Origin: Bacteroidota bacterium
Lineage (GTDB): Bacteria > Bacteroidota > Bacteroidia > B-17B0 > Aurantibacillaceae
Direction of reading: 5' to 3'
DNA length: 39,469 nt
Assembly: GCA_013297775.1 (NCBI GenBank)
Contig: JAAFIL010000031.1
Span: 1-39,469, forward strand
A program made the position numbers and the translations under genes. Positions 1-7,061 of this stretch are shown here, one piece after another. Numbering within the stretch: the first letter of the stretch is position 1; every line of letters begins with the position of its first letter. The notes beneath the pieces were generated by a model. That model made no database searches. It had not been told where the DNA came from and saw only the letters and a program-made list of their open reading frames with translations.

Positions 1-9
1 TGAGAGGTG

Positions 10-106
10 AAAGCCCAATAAAACAGGCACTTTTTCGACTGAGGCATAGTGTTGCTATGGTGAAGAAGAAAAAGTGACGAAGTTTACTGTTTTGAAGGGA
101 TTTCGA
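10..106. repeat. Nested imperfect inverted repeat (structured element)
   Basis: Nested complementary arms are visible: AAAACAG (20-26) with CTGTTTT (87-93), CACTTTTTC (28-36) with GAAAAAGTG (68-76), and CATAG (45-49) with CTATG (55-59). An outer weak pair, GAAAGCCC-like with GGGATTTC, extends it. The whole would fold into one long hairpin with a side bulge. Short open frames run through it on both strands but none has a convincing start. It could be a structured RNA, a terminator of a gene left of the window, or a dispersed repeat. The rest of 1-306 is AT-rich and shows no gene. Confidence 0.45.
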
Positions 107-306
107 CTCGTAATAGATTCCTATTGTATAATCTAGGTTAAACGAGCTAATTGATAAAACAAATACGTGTTATAAATTAGATAAAACCTATCCATGACTC
201 AATTACTGTAAAATTTCATTTACATCAATTGGACTTTTTTGATTATAAATTGGATATGATTATATTTGTTTAGATTGTTTTTCTAGTCTTTTAAAATCCA
301 GTTAGC

Positions 307-927
307 ATGAATGGTAATGCCGAAAAAAAACCTAACCGAAAAGGAACCGTAATAGCCATTTGTGTATTCGTTTTAATGATTCCTGGCGTTGCTTTACTGA
401 TGCGTATTTTTGCTTCTGAAACAGTAATAACCCATATTCCTGTAGATTTGAATGGCACAAAACGATGTATTATTCTGAGCGAAAAAACGGGATCTAAGAA
501 TAATCAAAATAAAAATAATCTTCATAACGGAGAAATAGGAACAACGCATTTTGGTTATTTTTTAGAATTGTACGACAGCACTACTAATACCTCATTAGAT
601 AAGATAGCAATTGATGCGCCTGTTAAACACATTCAACACCAGCCCGAATTAAGAGTTTTTTCTGATGGAACTATTTGGATGATTTCAACTACCACCAGTG
701 CAGATGAGGATAGGCGTGGTTTCATTTTAAAATTTGTAGTGGATAAGTCTAAAATTTTGATGAAAGATTTTGACTTAGATAAAAAGTATAAAATTTATAA
801 CTTAAATGGGAATGCTGTTGTTATGGGCGAGAACAACGATTTTGCAGGTGTTTATGGCGATACTGTATTTGGATGTGTTTACCTTGATTTGGAAACAGGA
901 AAGATGATAGATACCCGAAAACATTAA
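307..927 (+). CDS. Hypothetical protein with N-terminal membrane anchor
   Basis: This 206-residue protein has a basic N-terminus (KKPNRKG) and one strong hydrophobic segment at about residues 15-36, fitting a type II single-pass anchor or an uncleaved signal. The remaining 170 residues would face the periplasm. They are polar, rich in Asn, Asp and Lys, and look beta-rich, with phrases such as FSDGTIWMIS reminiscent of a propeller blade. I do not recognise the family. The ATG at 307 is the first in frame, and a stop-rich AT-rich stretch precedes it. No partner gene lies close by, so the context gives no hint of function. Confidence 0.65.
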   Translation: MNGNAEKKPNRKGTVIAICVFVLMIPGVALLMRIFASETVITHIPVDLNGTKRCIILSEKTGSKNNQNKNNLHNGEIGTTHFGYFLELYDSTTNTSLDKIAIDAPVKHIQHQPELRVFSDGTIWMISTTTSADEDRRGFILKFVVDKSKILMKDFDLDKKYKIYNLNGNAVVMGENNDFAGVYGDTVFGCVYLDLETGKMIDTRKH

Positions 928-1417
928 ATGCGGTTTAAATTTTTGTTGATGATTAACACCTAATAATTAGATTCGCCGTTTTAGCTGATACCAAAGGATA
1001 AACAAATCTACAACCTACACTTAACCCATTGAGAAGTAATTAAACAAAAAATTATTGGTAAAAGTATCCGAATTAAAAAATAGTTACCTTAGTTTTTTAT
1101 AGGCTAATGTTAACAATCACTGTAAAAACGGCATCTTGCAAATGAATAAACTAAAATTAAAAAAATCGTTTGACCAATATTTTGATGCGCCTCCATACCA
1201 AAATGATTGGTATTGTTCAATACTTCTTTAATAACTACAAAAGCCTATTTTATTTTTATACCATCCATAATTCACTATTTTTTAAACAAAAATTACTTGT
1301 ATCTTTAGCATCGAAAATTAAGAACAGATTACAAAAAATCCCTAATTATAGTCAATAAACAAAAAACAGATTTATTTATGCCAAGGCATAAGCAAGTGTA
1401 TTAATTTATTCAAAAGT
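928..1417. other. Intergenic region, no supported gene
   Basis: This AT-rich stretch of 490 bp holds no supported gene. A 29-codon frame starting ATG at 1142 (MNKLKLKKSFDQYFDAPPYQ...) and a 62-codon frame at 1170-1358 overlap in different frames. Both have low-complexity composition. The first might be a remnant of an old coding region, but nothing supports expression. No clear hairpin or promoter was found. Confidence 0.4.
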
Positions 1418-3061
1418 ATGGTTGATATTTTTAAAAACGAATCCGTTAAAACAGTAAATAATTCACATCTGCGGGGTGTTTCATTGCAACATGTACTTAT
1501 TTTTTGTTTGTGGATGTTGGCACTATTTATTATCCAACCTTTTGGCGAGTTTCCTATTAACGACGATTGGGCTTACACCAAAAATGTATATAACTTAACG
1601 GAGAACGGTAAGTTTGTGATAGACCTTTGGCCTGCCATGAATTTGGTTTCGCAGACCTTGTATGGTAGTTTATTCACTTTTATTTTTGGGTTTTCGTTTA
1701 CCGTTTTACGCTTATCTATTTTTTTATTAGCAATTATTGCTTCCATTACCTTTTACGAAATTGTGTTAAAACTTGCTAAGGATAATAAATGGTTAGCGTT
1801 TTACATCACCATTAGTTTCTGTTTTAGTGCTTTATTTTGTTCGCTATCATTTACGTTTATGACCGACATTTTTTTTATAGCATTTCAAATTTTCGCTATT
1901 TATAACTGGATGCGTTATGCGCAAAAACCCTCTTGGCGAGCTTATAGTTTATTTATTTTATTTTCGATTATAGCCATATTAAACCGTCAAATGGCTTTGG
2001 TTTTCCCGCTGTTAATGGCTGGATTAATTCTTCAGCAAGAGGGTTTTTCGATTAAAGTTATTATAAAAGCTATTTTGCCAATTGTATTGGGTTGGTTGGC
2101 TCATCATCAATTTCATCGTTATATAGAAGAACACCATATTTCAAACCAAATTCAAAACTTAGATAACCTTTTCAACCATTTGAAAAAAACGCGTATAGAA
2201 ACACATTTTCACAACGGTGGAAATAGTTTATTTGTTGCGGGCTGGCTATTATTTCCTATTTGTTTATTAAAATGGTTTCACTATAAAGGATTGAAATGGT
2301 TCGATGTCGCCTTATTGATTGGTATAGCTGGCTTAGCATGGCTTATGTTTCAACAATCGTTTTCGACTTTCCCAATGCCAAATGTTATGGGTATTTGGGA
2401 AGTTGGTCCTCACCTTGTAAAAGGTTATTTACATCAACGAGCACATTCTGGAAATTATTCCTTTCTCAAATATTCGGAGGCAATTATAGCTTACCTTGGA
2501 TTATGTAGTACCTTGTTTTTCCTTATAAAAAAATCCAACCGAACTGATTTTTTCTCGAACAAATCCATAGCTTGGATTTCGTTTTTAGGAGTTATTACCA
2601 TTTACTTCTTGTTTATTGCTGTTAATATTTCGTCTTTCGATAGATATGTATTGCCCCTTTCGCTTTTGTTAATACTTGCCATTATTCCAAAGGTATTAAA
2701 TACCAGTCTTAAAAGTGTAAAAATTACACTAATAGTCATCCCTTTATTTACTTTTCTGTTTAGTGTAGTCGAAACCCGCGACTTTTTTATGTTTCAAAAA
2801 GTTCGCTGGCAAAGTGCTGAATTTCTCCATTCAAAAGGAGTTAAACCAAATAAAATGGATGGTGGGTTTGAATACAATGGTTGGTACAAACCAACAGAAA
2901 GTTACCCTACCGACTCACGAAGTTGGTGGTGGGTAGAAAACGATGATTATGTAATTACAAACCGACCATTATTAGGATACGAAATTTATAAAACCTATAA
3001 ATACCAACGTTGGCTTCCTCTCCAAAAAGAAAAATTTTATATTTTGAGACGTAAATATTAA
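1418..3061 (+). CDS. GT-C fold membrane glycosyltransferase (GT39/PMT-like)
   Basis: This 547-residue integral membrane protein has about 11-13 hydrophobic segments. After the first segment (about 23-42) comes the loop FGEFPINDDWAYTKNVY, with an Asp pair at 49-50. In GT-C enzymes of the ArnT/PMT type, an acidic residue in the first extracytoplasmic loop is the catalytic base or metal ligand. A soluble C-terminal tail of about 80 residues (RWQSAEFLHSKG...) is also typical. By analogy it transfers a sugar from a polyprenyl-phosphate donor at the periplasmic face; donor and acceptor cannot be told. The ATG at 1418 gives a short polar N-terminus before the first segment. It is monocistronic and convergent with the gene at 3083-4144. 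Confidence 0.7.
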   Translation: MVDIFKNESVKTVNNSHLRGVSLQHVLIFCLWMLALFIIQPFGEFPINDDWAYTKNVYNLTENGKFVIDLWPAMNLVSQTLYGSLFTFIFGFSFTVLRLSIFLLAIIASITFYEIVLKLAKDNKWLAFYITISFCFSALFCSLSFTFMTDIFFIAFQIFAIYNWMRYAQKPSWRAYSLFILFSIIAILNRQMALVFPLLMAGLILQQEGFSIKVIIKAILPIVLGWLAHHQFHRYIEEHHISNQIQNLDNLFNHLKKTRIETHFHNGGNSLFVAGWLLFPICLLKWFHYKGLKWFDVALLIGIAGLAWLMFQQSFSTFPMPNVMGIWEVGPHLVKGYLHQRAHSGNYSFLKYSEAIIAYLGLCSTLFFLIKKSNRTDFFSNKSIAWISFLGVITIYFLFIAVNISSFDRYVLPLSLLLILAIIPKVLNTSLKSVKITLIVIPLFTFLFSVVETRDFFMFQKVRWQSAEFLHSKGVKPNKMDGGFEYNGWYKPTESYPTDSRSWWWVENDDYVITNRPLLGYEIYKTYKYQRWLPLQKEKFYILRRKY

Positions 3062-3082
3062 TTAATTAAATATTAGAACTGT

Positions 3083-4144
3083 TTACCAATTAAAATAAGC
3101 GGTAATGGGGTAATGGTCTGTAACGGTTTCATCGTGCCGCCTAAATTGTAAACAGTTTAATTGCGGAGAATGTAAAATATAATCTATTCTAAATTGTGGC
3201 CAACTACCAGCATAAGTGCGTCCAAAACCTTTTCCTTTTTCGATAAAACTGTCGTTTAATTTTTTACTTAACTGTTCGTAAGCATAAGAGGCTGGTGTAT
3301 CATTAAAATCGCCACATAAAATAATTGGATAGCGACACGTTTCCATGCTTTGCTGAATCATTTGCACTTGCTCGGCACGTTTTATAAAAGCCCGTTTAAT
3401 GCGTCGTAAAATACTTTTCCCATTCTCCATCTCATCTTTTGCATCTTCGGCCGACACCACATCCTTCAAAAACTTGGCATCACTTTTACTAAAGCTAATG
3501 GATTGTAGGTGTATGTTATAAACTCGAATAGTATCTTTTCCAACTAAAATATCGCTATAAATGCAAAGGTTGTTAGAAGTAGTATTAAATAAAATTTTTC
3601 CTTTATTAATAATGGGGTACTTCGAAAAGAGGGCTATGCCCCAATGGTCTGTGGTACGCAAGGTAGTTGTGTATTCTACATGACTATATTTTAAACGGAG
3701 TAACCGCTTTAATGTATCGCTGTTATGAAAATCACCGACCTCTTCGCTATTGTAAAACTCTTGTAAACATAATATATCTGAATTTATTTCAGCTAAACTT
3801 GTTAAAATTAAATTACGACTATCCTTATTTTTTGTCCAATTATACAAATCGAACAGCATACTATTGTACGAGGTTACTTTAAGTTTGACTGCTTTTTTGG
3901 TGGGAACACTAAATTGTAAAAAACGGTAACAAGTTGGCAGCGCTATGGCCAGGGCGATGATGGTAAAAACAGCCGTTCGCTTCCCAATCAACATCCAATA
4001 CACCACAAATAAAAAATTAAAGAGTACAATAAACGGAAAGGCTAATCCAAAAAAAGCAAGTAGCCAAAACAACTGTGGCGAAATGTATTTGGCAATAACC
4101 GATAGCAATAAAGCCACAATGGCGGCATAATTGACCCAAAGCAT
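3083..4144 (-). CDS. Membrane-anchored endonuclease/exonuclease/phosphatase family protein
   Basis: The 353-residue protein has about three hydrophobic segments in its first 75 residues, followed by an EEP (DNase I/sphingomyelinase-like) domain. The family motifs appear in order: a catalytic Glu in ILCLQEF, YNIHLQS, the GDFND motif with the metal-binding Asp and Asn, and the terminal TDHYPI with the catalytic His. The substrate could be a nucleic acid, phospholipid or other phosphodiester, and the sequence does not decide. The membrane anchor with the catalytic domain at the C-terminus is a common Bacteroidota arrangement. It lies 105 bp downstream of map in the same direction, so it may be co-transcribed or have its own promoter. 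Confidence 0.8.
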   Translation of the reverse strand: MLWVNYAAIVALLLSVIAKYISPQLFWLLAFFGLAFPFIVLFNFLFVVYWMLIGKRTAVFTIIALAIALPTCYRFLQFSVPTKKAVKLKVTSYNSMLFDLYNWTKNKDSRNLILTSLAEINSDILCLQEFYNSEEVGDFHNSDTLKRLLRLKYSHVEYTTTLRTTDHWGIALFSKYPIINKGKILFNTTSNNLCIYSDILVGKDTIRVYNIHLQSISFSKSDAKFLKDVVSAEDAKDEMENGKSILRRIKRAFIKRAEQVQMIQQSMETCRYPIILCGDFNDTPASYAYEQLSKKLNDSFIEKGKGFGRTYAGSWPQFRIDYILHSPQLNCLQFRRHDETVTDHYPITAYFNW

Positions 4145-4249
4145 AAAGTAGTTAAACTTCGATAACTGGCGCGAGGCTCTTAGGTCAACTAATTGCCTTA
4201 GTTCGCGAAAGGAGATATGTGAAAATCGTCCCGTACTTTTGTGAGTCGT

Positions 4250-5059
4250 TTAAAGGTTAACAGTAGGCAAGATGCCTAACGCTTCTTCAATGTAGTGGTA
4301 GCTACTTAATATTTCGGGTTTGCCATCTACAATGGCTACATCGTGTTCAAAATGCGCACTGGGTTTGCCATCGGCCGTTACAATAGTCCAACCATCGGGT
4401 AAATATTTTATGTTTTTTGTACCCATATTAATCATGGGTTCAATAGCTAACACCATGCCTTCTCTTATTTTAGGCCCATCGCCACGTTTGCCGTAATTGG
4501 GTACTTGTGGGTCTTCGTGTAGTTTGCGCCCCAAACCATGCCCCACTAATTCGCGTACCACGCCGTATCCAAAACTTTCAGTGTAAGTTTGTATCGCATA
4601 ACTAATATCGCCAATGCGATTGCCACTTATACATTGTTCGATGCCGCGGTATAAACTTTCTTTTGTAACTTCTAATAATTTTTTTACTTCGGCACTAATT
4701 TCTCCTACTCCAAAGCTATAGGCGTGGTCGCCAAAATAGCCATTTTTTTCTACGCCACAATCCACGCTAATAACATCGCCTTCCTTTAATGGCTGTTTGG
4801 TTGGAATACCATGCACCACCGCCGCATTAATCGAAATGCAAAGCGTTGCCGGAAAATTGGAAACTCCTCGCCCGCCCGGGTAGCCTTTAAATGCGGGTCT
4901 TCCACCATTATCACGTATGTATTCTTCTGCTAACTTATCTAAATACAAAGGAGTAACACCTGGTTTTATTTCTTTCGCTATTAAGCCCAATGTGCGCGAT
5001 ACCATTAAGGCCGATTCGCGCATAATTTCTATTTCCTCGCGGGTTTTAGTTATAATCAT
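4250..5059 (-). CDS. map: Methionine aminopeptidase, type I
   Basis: MetAP removes the initiator methionine from nascent proteins in the cytoplasm. The 269-residue protein has the five ligands of the dinuclear metal site: Asp100 (SVDCG), Asp111 (FGDHAYS), His174 (GHGLGRKLHE), Glu207 (IEPMIN) and Glu238 (HFEHDVAI). The substrate-binding His83 (VVHGIP) is also present. No N-terminal zinc-finger extension is seen, as expected for bacterial type I enzymes. Its ATG overlaps the stop codon of the upstream HAD gene (ATGA), which suggests translational coupling in the gpmA-HAD-map cluster. All key residues are intact. Confidence 0.95.
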   Translation of the reverse strand: MIITKTREEIEIMRESALMVSRTLGLIAKEIKPGVTPLYLDKLAEEYIRDNGGRPAFKGYPGGRGVSNFPATLCISINAAVVHGIPTKQPLKEGDVISVDCGVEKNGYFGDHAYSFGVGEISAEVKKLLEVTKESLYRGIEQCISGNRIGDISYAIQTYTESFGYGVVRELVGHGLGRKLHEDPQVPNYGKRGDGPKIREGMVLAIEPMINMGTKNIKYLPDGWTIVTADGKPSAHFEHDVAIVDGKPEILSSYHYIEEALGILPTVNL

Positions 5060-5517
5060 TTCTTTGAAAATAATTTTTTAAAGAAGCCACCTTCTTCGTG
5101 TTTGTAATTGTGATGCGCCTCTTCGTTTCGTAATTGATGTAAAAAAGCCCCCCCATCAGGATGCAGGGTTTGCCAAATTTCGCTCCATCCTAAAAAACCA
5201 CCCACATTGCGGTCGTCAATAAACACATCGGCATTTACCTTGCGGGCTACCGACTCGTCCCATTTTTCTTCTGGGTAATTTCGATTTACAGCATAAAATT
5301 CAACGCCATTGGCTTTACAATAGGCCACAGCTTCTTCTAGCATAGCACCATGGCGATACGTCCATAAAATTAATTTATGACCTTTTTGCTGCAACGCCTT
5401 TATGGTAGCAAAAGCAAACAACATTTCCTTACCTATTTTGGGGTAGGCATGTTCTACAATGGTACCGTCAAAATCTACCGCAATTACTTTACTATCTTCC
5501 GAAAGGAGGGTATTCAT
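5056..5517 (-). CDS. HAD-superfamily phosphatase, BT0820-like
   Basis: This compact 153-residue hydrolase has HAD motif I (VDFDGT, nucleophile Asp15 and Asp17), a motif II Thr in LWTYR (Thr53), and motif IV IDDRN (Asp101-Asp102). It lacks a large cap domain. It resembles small Bacteroidota HAD proteins of the BT0820 type, whose substrate I do not know. The start at 5517 (MNTLLSEDSK) is preferred over an upstream in-frame start at 5574. The longer form would overlap gpmA by about 55 bp and adds an unrelated leader. It sits 2 bp after the gpmA stop and shares an ATGA overlap with map. The tail (KHEEGGFFKKLFSKK) is basic. Confidence 0.82.
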   Translation of the reverse strand: MNTLLSEDSKVIAVDFDGTIVEHAYPKIGKEMLFAFATIKALQQKGHKLILWTYRHGAMLEEAVAYCKANGVEFYAVNRNYPEEKWDESVARKVNADVFIDDRNVGGFLGWSEIWQTLHPDGGAFLHQLRNEEAHHNYKHEEGGFFKKLFSKK

Positions 5518-5519
5518 CG

Positions 5520-6125
5520 TTATAAATTTTTTACAGTGGTAACGTTCAAATCCTTGTCTAATTCGTACAAGCAAGGTTGAGCCGTTCCTATTTCAAATTC
5601 TAAAATTTGTTCCGGACTCATTTTTTCTAAGTGCATGATGAGTGCGCGCAAACTATTGCCATGTGCCACCATCACTATATTTTTTCCAGCTTTTAATTGA
5701 GGCGCAATTTCCGATTCAAAATAAGGAATAACACGCGCTGCCGTATCTTTTAAACTCTCGCCATTAGGAGGAGCAATGTCGTAACTGCGTCGCCAAATTT
5801 TAACCTGCGCTTCGCCATACTTGTTAGCCGTATCGGTTTTGTCTAAGCCCTCTAAATCGCCATACATGCGCTCGTTAAGTGCTTTGTTAGTAATAGTCGT
5901 AATAGGTGCATGACCCGAATTGTTGAGTGCCAACGTTAAAGTATGTTGTGCCCGCTTTAAATTAGAGGTGTAAGCCACATCAAATGTAAACGCTTTTAAC
6001 TTTAACCCGGCTTGTTTCGCCTCCTCTACACCCTTTGCGCTCAGTTCAACATCTACCCAACCCGTAAATTTATTTTCCAAATTCCATACACTTTGCCCAT
6101 GACGGAAAATCACCAATTGTGCCAT
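5520..6125 (-). CDS. gpmA: 2,3-bisphosphoglycerate-dependent phosphoglycerate mutase
   Basis: The enzyme interconverts 3- and 2-phosphoglycerate in glycolysis. It shows the histidine-phosphatase signature FRHGQSVWN with catalytic His9, the TGWVDVELS segment, Arg residues of TSNLKRAQHT, Glu85 in NERMYGDLEG, and the second catalytic His155 in VAHGNSLRAL. At 201 residues it is shorter than the E. coli enzyme (about 250) and lacks the C-terminal extension, a variant common in Bacteroidota. It is the first gene of the cluster with the HAD phosphatase and map, 2 bp before the HAD gene. The ATG at 6125 lies directly before the first beta strand of the fold. Confidence 0.93.
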   Translation of the reverse strand: MAQLVIFRHGQSVWNLENKFTGWVDVELSAKGVEEAKQAGLKLKAFTFDVAYTSNLKRAQHTLTLALNNSGHAPITTITNKALNERMYGDLEGLDKTDTANKYGEAQVKIWRRSYDIAPPNGESLKDTAARVIPYFESEIAPQLKAGKNIVMVAHGNSLRALIMHLEKMSPEQILEFEIGTAQPCLYELDKDLNVTTVKNL

Positions 6126-6149
6126 ACATTAATCTTATAAATAAACTTT

Positions 6150-6157
6150 TAAAGATA
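6150..6157 (-). promoter_or_regulatory. Possible -7 box upstream of gpmA
   Basis: Read on the minus strand this is TATCTTTA, close to the Bacteroidota -7 consensus TAnnTTTG, about 25 bp before the gpmA start codon. No good TTG -33 box is seen at the expected distance, so support is weak. Confidence 0.22.
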
Positions 6158-6360
6158 ACGATTAAATTGGATAACGAGATGTATAAAATAGTGTCTTTAC
6201 TAAGGTAAATCCAGAAAATTTTTTGGGCTTTACGAAAGTGGCAACGGCTGTGGTTTACTGAGTAATCCCAAACTTCAAGAAAGAAAAACGTTCTATTAAA
6301 AATGAGTCGGGGTGTATTAAGGTTTGGTAACCAAATAGTAGATAACACGTAATTTGTTTT

Positions 6361-6630
6361 GGGCATGCCCCCTCGTTTATTCAAATAGGTTGGTTTTATG
6401 AATAGCCTGTTGCTTAATTGAAACGTTACTCTTAACGTTGTGTCGGGGTCGGGCTATCGGCTCTAGCCAATGCGGCTTTGGCGGCTTTTGTTGCGGTCTG
6501 CGCTGAGCCTGCCGAATTCGCTGCGGGTGTCTTCGTGCCTCAGCCCCCTCGCTCACTCAAAAGCACGCCAACGCCTGCATTGGGCTGCCGCCTCATTTGT
6601 ATTGAGCGAAGTCGAAATAATCCCTCATGC
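6361..6630 (+). repeat. Dispersed hairpin element, copy 1 (covarying stem)
   Basis: This is one of four copies of an element that starts with GGGCATGCCCCCT (6361-6373). After a variable spacer it continues with GGGGTCGGGCT at 6445, a long hairpin, then a conserved right end (TTGTATTGAGCGAAGTCG to TCCCTCATGC, ending 6630). The stem arms are CCAATGCGGCTTTGGC (from 6467) and GCCAACGCCTGCATTGG (to 6583), extended by GCTTTTG (to 6490) and CAAAAGC (6558-6564). The loop shares TCTTCGTGCCTCAGCC with copies 2 and 3. No transposase is nearby. It occupies the gap between divergently transcribed gpmA and the adhesin gene. Confidence 0.8.
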
Positions 6631-6670
6631 AAAAAGAGTTCCATTTAAAATTTTGCGAAAATCTTGCTTC

Positions 6671-6902
6671 TATATAACTTAACTCCTAATAATAAATAAC
6701 AGCAATCATTTATCCTAAAATTCCTTTTCAAAATTTAATTTCTGCCTCTGCGCCCTCCTTGCGTGCTATTTTAAATACAGTCTATTGAGTTACAGATTTA
6801 ATTTATTCTAAAATCCTTTTTCAAAATTTAATTTCCATCTTTGCGCCCTATGCGCCTTTGCGAGCCTTATCTAATCGAGTTATAACCGTTATTCTAAAGC
6901 CC
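6671..6902 (+). repeat. Second dispersed repeat family, two tandem copies
   Basis: Two related units lie head to tail: about 6671-6770 and about 6801-6902. Each has TTATTCTAAAAT-like sequence, then CTTTTTCAAAATTTAATTTC-like sequence, then a run resembling CTTTGCGCCCTTTGCGNG. A third, inverted copy lies at 29573-29715, including the flanking ATATAACTTAACTC. The second unit and the inverted copy share a further ATCGAGTTATAA-like extension. Nothing here looks coding. The rest of 6126-7007 outside this and the hairpin element shows no gene. Confidence 0.6.
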
Positions 6903-7006
6903 TCCTTCTTAAAACTTGGTATAAGAACACCTTATTCTAAAAAGTTTCCAAACATCTAACGAAAATAAATTAACAACTAAATACATAATTTAGACCAATC
7001 TTTTAT

Positions 7007-7039
7007 TTTGTTAGCCGAATTATTTTTTTATTATATTTA
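7007..7039 (+). promoter_or_regulatory. Putative promoter of the adhesin/T9SS module
   Basis: TTTG at 7007-7010 and TATATTTA at 7032-7039 are separated by 21 bp. This fits the Bacteroidota pattern of a TTTG -33 box and a TAnnTTTG -7 box, with the last base changed. The ATG at 7062 follows 22 bp later. This location makes the alternative TTG start at 7008 unlikely, because it would lie inside the promoter. Confidence 0.4.
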
Positions 7040-7061
7040 TACTATTGTTAAAATTAAAACC

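Noticed and set aside
1170-1358. 62-codon frame
   Set aside because: Low-complexity Phe/Lys/Asn-rich translation, no homology, overlapped by another short frame.
6070-6384. Minus-strand frame of 104 codons overlapping the start of gpmA
   Set aside because: It covers AT-rich intergenic sequence and the gpmA start in another frame, without recognisable features.
6470-6682. Plus-strand frame of 70 codons
   Set aside because: It lies within hairpin copy 1 and has no family similarity.
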